A stretch of 64,000 nucleotides of DNA from Streptomyces aidingensis. Its GTDB lineage: Bacteria > Actinomycetota > Actinomycetes > Streptomycetales > Streptomycetaceae. The stretch is from NCBI RefSeq assembly GCF_900112355.1, contig NZ_FOLM01000003.1, positions 6,274 to 70,273 on the forward strand, in the 5' to 3' direction. The position numbers and the translations under genes were made by a program. Position 1 is the stretch's first letter. Each line of letters begins with the position of its first letter. The notes under the pieces are model-generated. The model saw only the letters and a program-made list of their open reading frames with translations, had not been told where the DNA came from and ran no database searches. Positions 61,036 through 64,000 of the stretch are shown piece after piece.

Positions 61036-63312
61036 ATGTGTTTTGAGGTGGGCGAAGGTCCGTGCGAGGATCGCGGGCCTGAACAAACGGCCGCCGCTGA
61101 CAATTCGGTTGGGAGTTCCCTTTTGGACATCCGGCTGCTGGGACCGCTCGAACTGCTGGACAAGGGCGTCCGGCTTCCCCTGGCCGGGCCGACGCAGCGC
61201 CTGGCCCTGGCCGGGCTGGCCCTGTGCGCGGGACAGACGGTGTCCAGCGACGAGCTGGCGCGTCTGCTGTGCAGCCCCCGCACCGCCGTGCACAGCGCGA
61301 TGGCACGGCTGCGCCGCGCCCTGCCCGAGGGGGCGGTGGAGACGGTGCCCGGCGGCGGCTACCGGCTGCGGTCCGGCCGCACGGCCGTGGACCTGGCCCG
61401 TTTCGAGGACGCGCTGGACCGGTCCCGCGCCCTGGCCGCGGAGCCGGCCGGCCGTGCGGAAGCGGCGGCGGTGCTGGCCCAGGCCCTCACCCTGTGGCGC
61501 GGCACCCCGCTGGCCGGGCTGCCGGACGACTCCCCTCTGGTCCGCCGGGAGCGGCCCCGGCTGGTGGATCTGGAGCTCACCGCGCGGGAGGAGTGGTTCG
61601 GGCTGAGGCTGGCCCTGGGCGAGCACTCCGTGGTGCTGGACGAACTGACCGACGCGGTACGGCTGCACCCGCTGCGGGAGCGGTTCGCCGTGCATCTGGT
61701 GCTGGCGCTGTTCCGCTGCGGGCGGGCCAAGGAGGCGTTGCAGACCGCCCGGGAGGCGCGTCACCGGCTGGGCAGGCCGGCGCGCGAGCTGCGGGAGCTG
61801 GCGCGCGCCGTGCGGCACGACGACCCCCGGCTGCTGCTTCCCGGGCCGGACCCGGCCGACGGTGCCGCCGCCGCTGCCGTCCCGCCCGCGTCCCCGCCGC
61901 CGGCCGCGCCCGTGCCGGCGCCCGTGCCGGCACCCGCGGCGGACCCCGCACCGCGGGAGCTGCGGTGGCCGCCGCCGGAAGGGGCCGGGGTGCTGCCGCT
62001 GCTGGGGATCGCCGATGTGCGCACCTACAGCTCCAGCTCCACCGCGGCGGTGGCCGGCTGCGCTCCCTCGCACGCCTCCCGGGCGCTGGAGCAGCTGGCC
62101 GCCGCCGGCGTGACCTCGGTCCGCGGGCCGGGCGTCTTCACCCTCACCGACGCCGGCCGGGAGGCCGCGGTGCGGGAGGCCGCGAAGCTGCCGCCCGAGC
62201 AGCACCGCCGCCATCTGGCCGGGCTGGCCTGCTGGTACCTGGGCTCGCTCTACCGGATCAACGTGCCGCTGGCGGTGCCCGGCAACTACCGGGTCCGCTA
62301 CCACGACGGTGCCGACCGCTTCCCGCAGGGCCGCCTGTTCACCAGCGTGGACGAGGCGCTGCCGTGGGCCGACGCGGTACTGGAGGACGTGCTGTCCCTG
62401 GCCGTCCAGCTCTGCGTGCCCGAGTACGACGACGGAACGGAGCTGGCCGGTCGCCCGCTGTCGTCCTTCGCCCTGGAGGCGGTCCGCGCCCTGGAGAGCT
62501 ATCTGGCCATCCGGCTGCGCTGGCGGGTCCAGCGGCGGCTGAACGAGCTGGTGCTGGCCGTGGCCGAACGCCGGGACGACGTCTTCGCCCGCGCGGTGGC
62601 CCTGGGCCAGCTGGGCAAGGTGCACGCGCTGCGCGGCGAGGGCGAGGAGGGCATGGAGCTGCTGCGCCGCAGCGAGGAGCTGTTCCGCTCCGCCGGGCAG
62701 CGGCAGGAGGCCGTGGTGGCGCTCTCCAACATGGTGCCCTGCCTGGGGAACAGCGGCCGGATCGCCGAGGCCGCGGAGATGGCCCGCCGGGCCCTGGCGG
62801 AGGCCGGGAAGCTGGGCATGGACGACCTCCAGGTCACCATCCAGACCAATCTGGGCCGCTGCCATCTGCATCTGGGCAACCATGCCGAGGCGCGCGGACT
62901 GATCACCGAGAGCTATGCCGCGGCCAAGCTGCCCTACGGCCGTACCCACGCGGCCGGGGTGCTGGCCGAGTACCACCTGGCCACCGGGGAGTTCACCGAG
63001 GCCGCCCGGTGGGCCGGGCGGGCGCTGGGGCACGCCGCCGAGCAGCCCTTCGACCCCTATCTGGTGGCCAAGCAGCGCACCTGGCTGGCCGCCGCGCTGC
63101 GCGGCATGGGCCGGGAGGCGCAGGCCCGGGTGGAGGAGATGCAGGCCGAGGCGCTGCTGGAGGACCTCAACACCCGCGAGCACAGCAGGGTGCGGCCGCT
63201 GCCGCCCGGGGTGTCGCTGCGCGGGACGGACGGGGCGGGCGTGCCCGGCGGGGCGGTGCTGGAGGGATTGCACAAGCAGGTGACACCGGCGGCCACGGAC
63301 GGCGGTTCCTGA
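61036..63312 (+). CDS. SARP/BTAD-type regulator with TPR-like C-terminus
   Basis: A 758-residue regulator. Residues 30-115 are a SARP winged-helix (LDIRLLGPLELLDKGVRLPLAGPTQRLALAGLAL, LRRALPEGAVETVPGGGYRL). Residues 120-265 form the bacterial transcriptional activator (BTAD) domain. A Pro/Ala linker (about 275-315) replaces the NB-ARC ATPase usual in AfsR-type proteins; no P-loop is visible. Next comes a winged-helix-like segment (AVAGCAPSHASRALEQLAAAGVTS) and TPR-like helices (WRVQRRLNELVLAV, LRRSEELFRSAGQRQEAVVAL, ARRALAEAGKLG). A TTG at 61123 with GGGAG upstream is an alternative start. It may activate genes beyond the window. Confidence 0.8.
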   Translation: MCFEVGEGPCEDRGPEQTAAADNSVGSSLLDIRLLGPLELLDKGVRLPLAGPTQRLALAGLALCAGQTVSSDELARLLCSPRTAVHSAMARLRRALPEGAVETVPGGGYRLRSGRTAVDLARFEDALDRSRALAAEPAGRAEAAAVLAQALTLWRGTPLAGLPDDSPLVRRERPRLVDLELTAREEWFGLRLALGEHSVVLDELTDAVRLHPLRERFAVHLVLALFRCGRAKEALQTAREARHRLGRPARELRELARAVRHDDPRLLLPGPDPADGAAAAAVPPASPPPAAPVPAPVPAPAADPAPRELRWPPPEGAGVLPLLGIADVRTYSSSSTAAVAGCAPSHASRALEQLAAAGVTSVRGPGVFTLTDAGREAAVREAAKLPPEQHRRHLAGLACWYLGSLYRINVPLAVPGNYRVRYHDGADRFPQGRLFTSVDEALPWADAVLEDVLSLAVQLCVPEYDDGTELAGRPLSSFALEAVRALESYLAIRLRWRVQRRLNELVLAVAERRDDVFARAVALGQLGKVHALRGEGEEGMELLRRSEELFRSAGQRQEAVVALSNMVPCLGNSGRIAEAAEMARRALAEAGKLGMDDLQVTIQTNLGRCHLHLGNHAEARGLITESYAAAKLPYGRTHAAGVLAEYHLATGEFTEAARWAGRALGHAAEQPFDPYLVAKQRTWLAAALRGMGREAQARVEEMQAEALLEDLNTREHSRVRPLPPGVSLRGTDGAGVPGGAVLEGLHKQVTPAATDGGS

Positions 63313-63419
63313 GGCCGGCGGGGCGGTGCGGTGCCGTGCCGCGGACCGGCCCCGTGCGGGCGGCCGTCGGCCGTCGTCCGGCGGGCGGCGGGCGGTGCCG
63401 GGAGGGGCGAGAGCGCGCA

Positions 63420-64000
63420 ATGGTGGAGACGCTGATCGAGAGCCGGTCCGTGCCGCGGCCGGGCCGGTTCTCCTGGTGGTGCGAGATCACGGGCAATGAG
63501 CTGATGCCCACCCGGATCACCAGCGAGGCCGGGGACGACTTCCACGGCACGCTGCGCATCCGGCAGTTCGGCGCGGTCCGGCTCACCTGGCTGCATGTGG
63601 GCCAGCTCACCTCGACCCGGACCCCGCGCACCATCCGGCAGGGCGACCCGGAGGAGTTCCCGGTGGTGCTGGCCGTGCGCGGCCGGCAGGGCATCAGCCA
63701 GGCCCGCCGGGAGGCGGAGATCCGGCCGGGCGAGCTGATGGTCTTCGACACCTCCCGGCCGTTCGCAAGCTGGGTGGGGCCGGCGGCCGGCAGCCGCACC
63801 GGTCTGGTCATCGCGCATATCCCCAAGGCGCTGCTGCCGCTGCCCGCGGACCGGATCGGCCCGCTGGTGGCCGCGCCCCGGCCGCCCGGCGGCGGTCTGC
63901 ACGCCCTGCTGTCCGACACCCTCGCCCGGCTCGCCCTGGGCCCGTCGGGCGACGACGCCCCGCCCGCCTCCCGGGGCGGCCCGGGGACCGACGGGCCGGC
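63420..64000 (+). CDS. AraC-type regulator, N-terminal part (runs off the window)
   Basis: A partial gene of 193 codons, open to the window end. It begins MVETLIESRSVPRPGRFSWW with GGAGGGG upstream. The body is a cupin-like sensing domain of the AraC-binding type (FHGTLRIRQFGAVRLTWLHVG, EEFPVVLAVRGRQGISQARREAEIRPGELMVFDTSRPF), which usually precedes a C-terminal AraC helix-turn-helix. That DNA-binding part would lie beyond 64000. It is 108 bases after the SARP-type gene and in the same direction. Confidence 0.75.
   Translation, partial: MVETLIESRSVPRPGRFSWWCEITGNELMPTRITSEAGDDFHGTLRIRQFGAVRLTWLHVGQLTSTRTPRTIRQGDPEEFPVVLAVRGRQGISQARREAEIRPGELMVFDTSRPFASWVGPAAGSRTGLVIAHIPKALLPLPADRIGPLVAAPRPPGGGLHALLSDTLARLALGPSGDDAPPASRGGPGTDGP

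Overview
The window is about 74% G+C. It carries Streptomyces markers: the HrdB principal sigma factor with a long Lys/Ala-rich N-terminal half, a WhiH-type sporulation regulator beside it, the septation regulator SepH, the CutRS two-component pair, nrdR-nrdJ, frequent GTG starts and several apparently leaderless genes. Gene order agrees with what I remember of the S. coelicolor chromosome arm around lexA, hrdB, parE/parC, sepH and cutRS. Much of it also resembles the mycobacterial lexA-to-trk block. I read it as a core region of a Streptomyces or close relative. It is not a mobile island.

Layout. 1-1041: an edge region with a three-copy direct repeat and a small excisionase-like HTH gene, the only accessory-looking part. 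1042-6115: panD, a secreted serine protease lipoprotein, a GNAT protein and a DinG/XPD-type helicase. 6216-13653: lexA and nrdR-nrdJ share one intergenic region holding a LexA box and a NrdR box pair; then come a YdbC-like protein, an ADP-ribosylglycohydrolase and rnhB. 13747-20572: a RecQ helicase with a C-terminal phosphoribosyltransferase-like domain, a MerR regulator divergent from a SulP transporter, a DUF4192 protein and a Nudix protein. 20732-29784: a one-chain ABC protein, whiH, hrdB, a trypsin-like protease, a small zinc-ribbon gene and parE. 29810-38004: a sucrase/ferredoxin-like protein, a CobW GTPase, parC, and a tandem M16 peptidase pair (one catalytic, one not).

38279-50089: a GntR regulator, ptsH with a candidate DasR site, a GNAT/acyl-CoA-synthetase fusion (protein acetyltransferase type), DUF5998, a nucleotide pyrophosphatase-like phosphodiesterase, thymidine kinase, a VOC protein, a mercaptopyruvate-type sulfurtransferase, sepH and ferrochelatase. 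50191-60718: a SuhB-like phosphatase, cutR-cutS, and the conserved DUF4193 / DUF3093 / dut / DUF3710 / OB-fold / DUF3159 / TrkA-TrkA / TrmA-like block. 61036-64000: a SARP-type regulator lacking its NTPase module and the start of an AraC-type regulator, possibly the entrance to another cluster.

How the genes connect: LexA, RecQ, the DinG-like helicase, RNase HII, Dut, thymidine kinase, NrdRJ and topoisomerase IV together cover DNA repair, nucleotide supply and topology. WhiH, SepH and HrdB link to growth and sporulation septation. No tRNA, rRNA, CRISPR array, insertion sequence or biosynthetic gene cluster is visible.

The most unusual feature I found is the cutR-cutS gap. It is filled by ten 9-bp repeat units that encode an Ile-Thr-Pro mini-ORF ending in an ATGA overlap with cutS. 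A second coupled mini-ORF, apparently leaderless, precedes dut.
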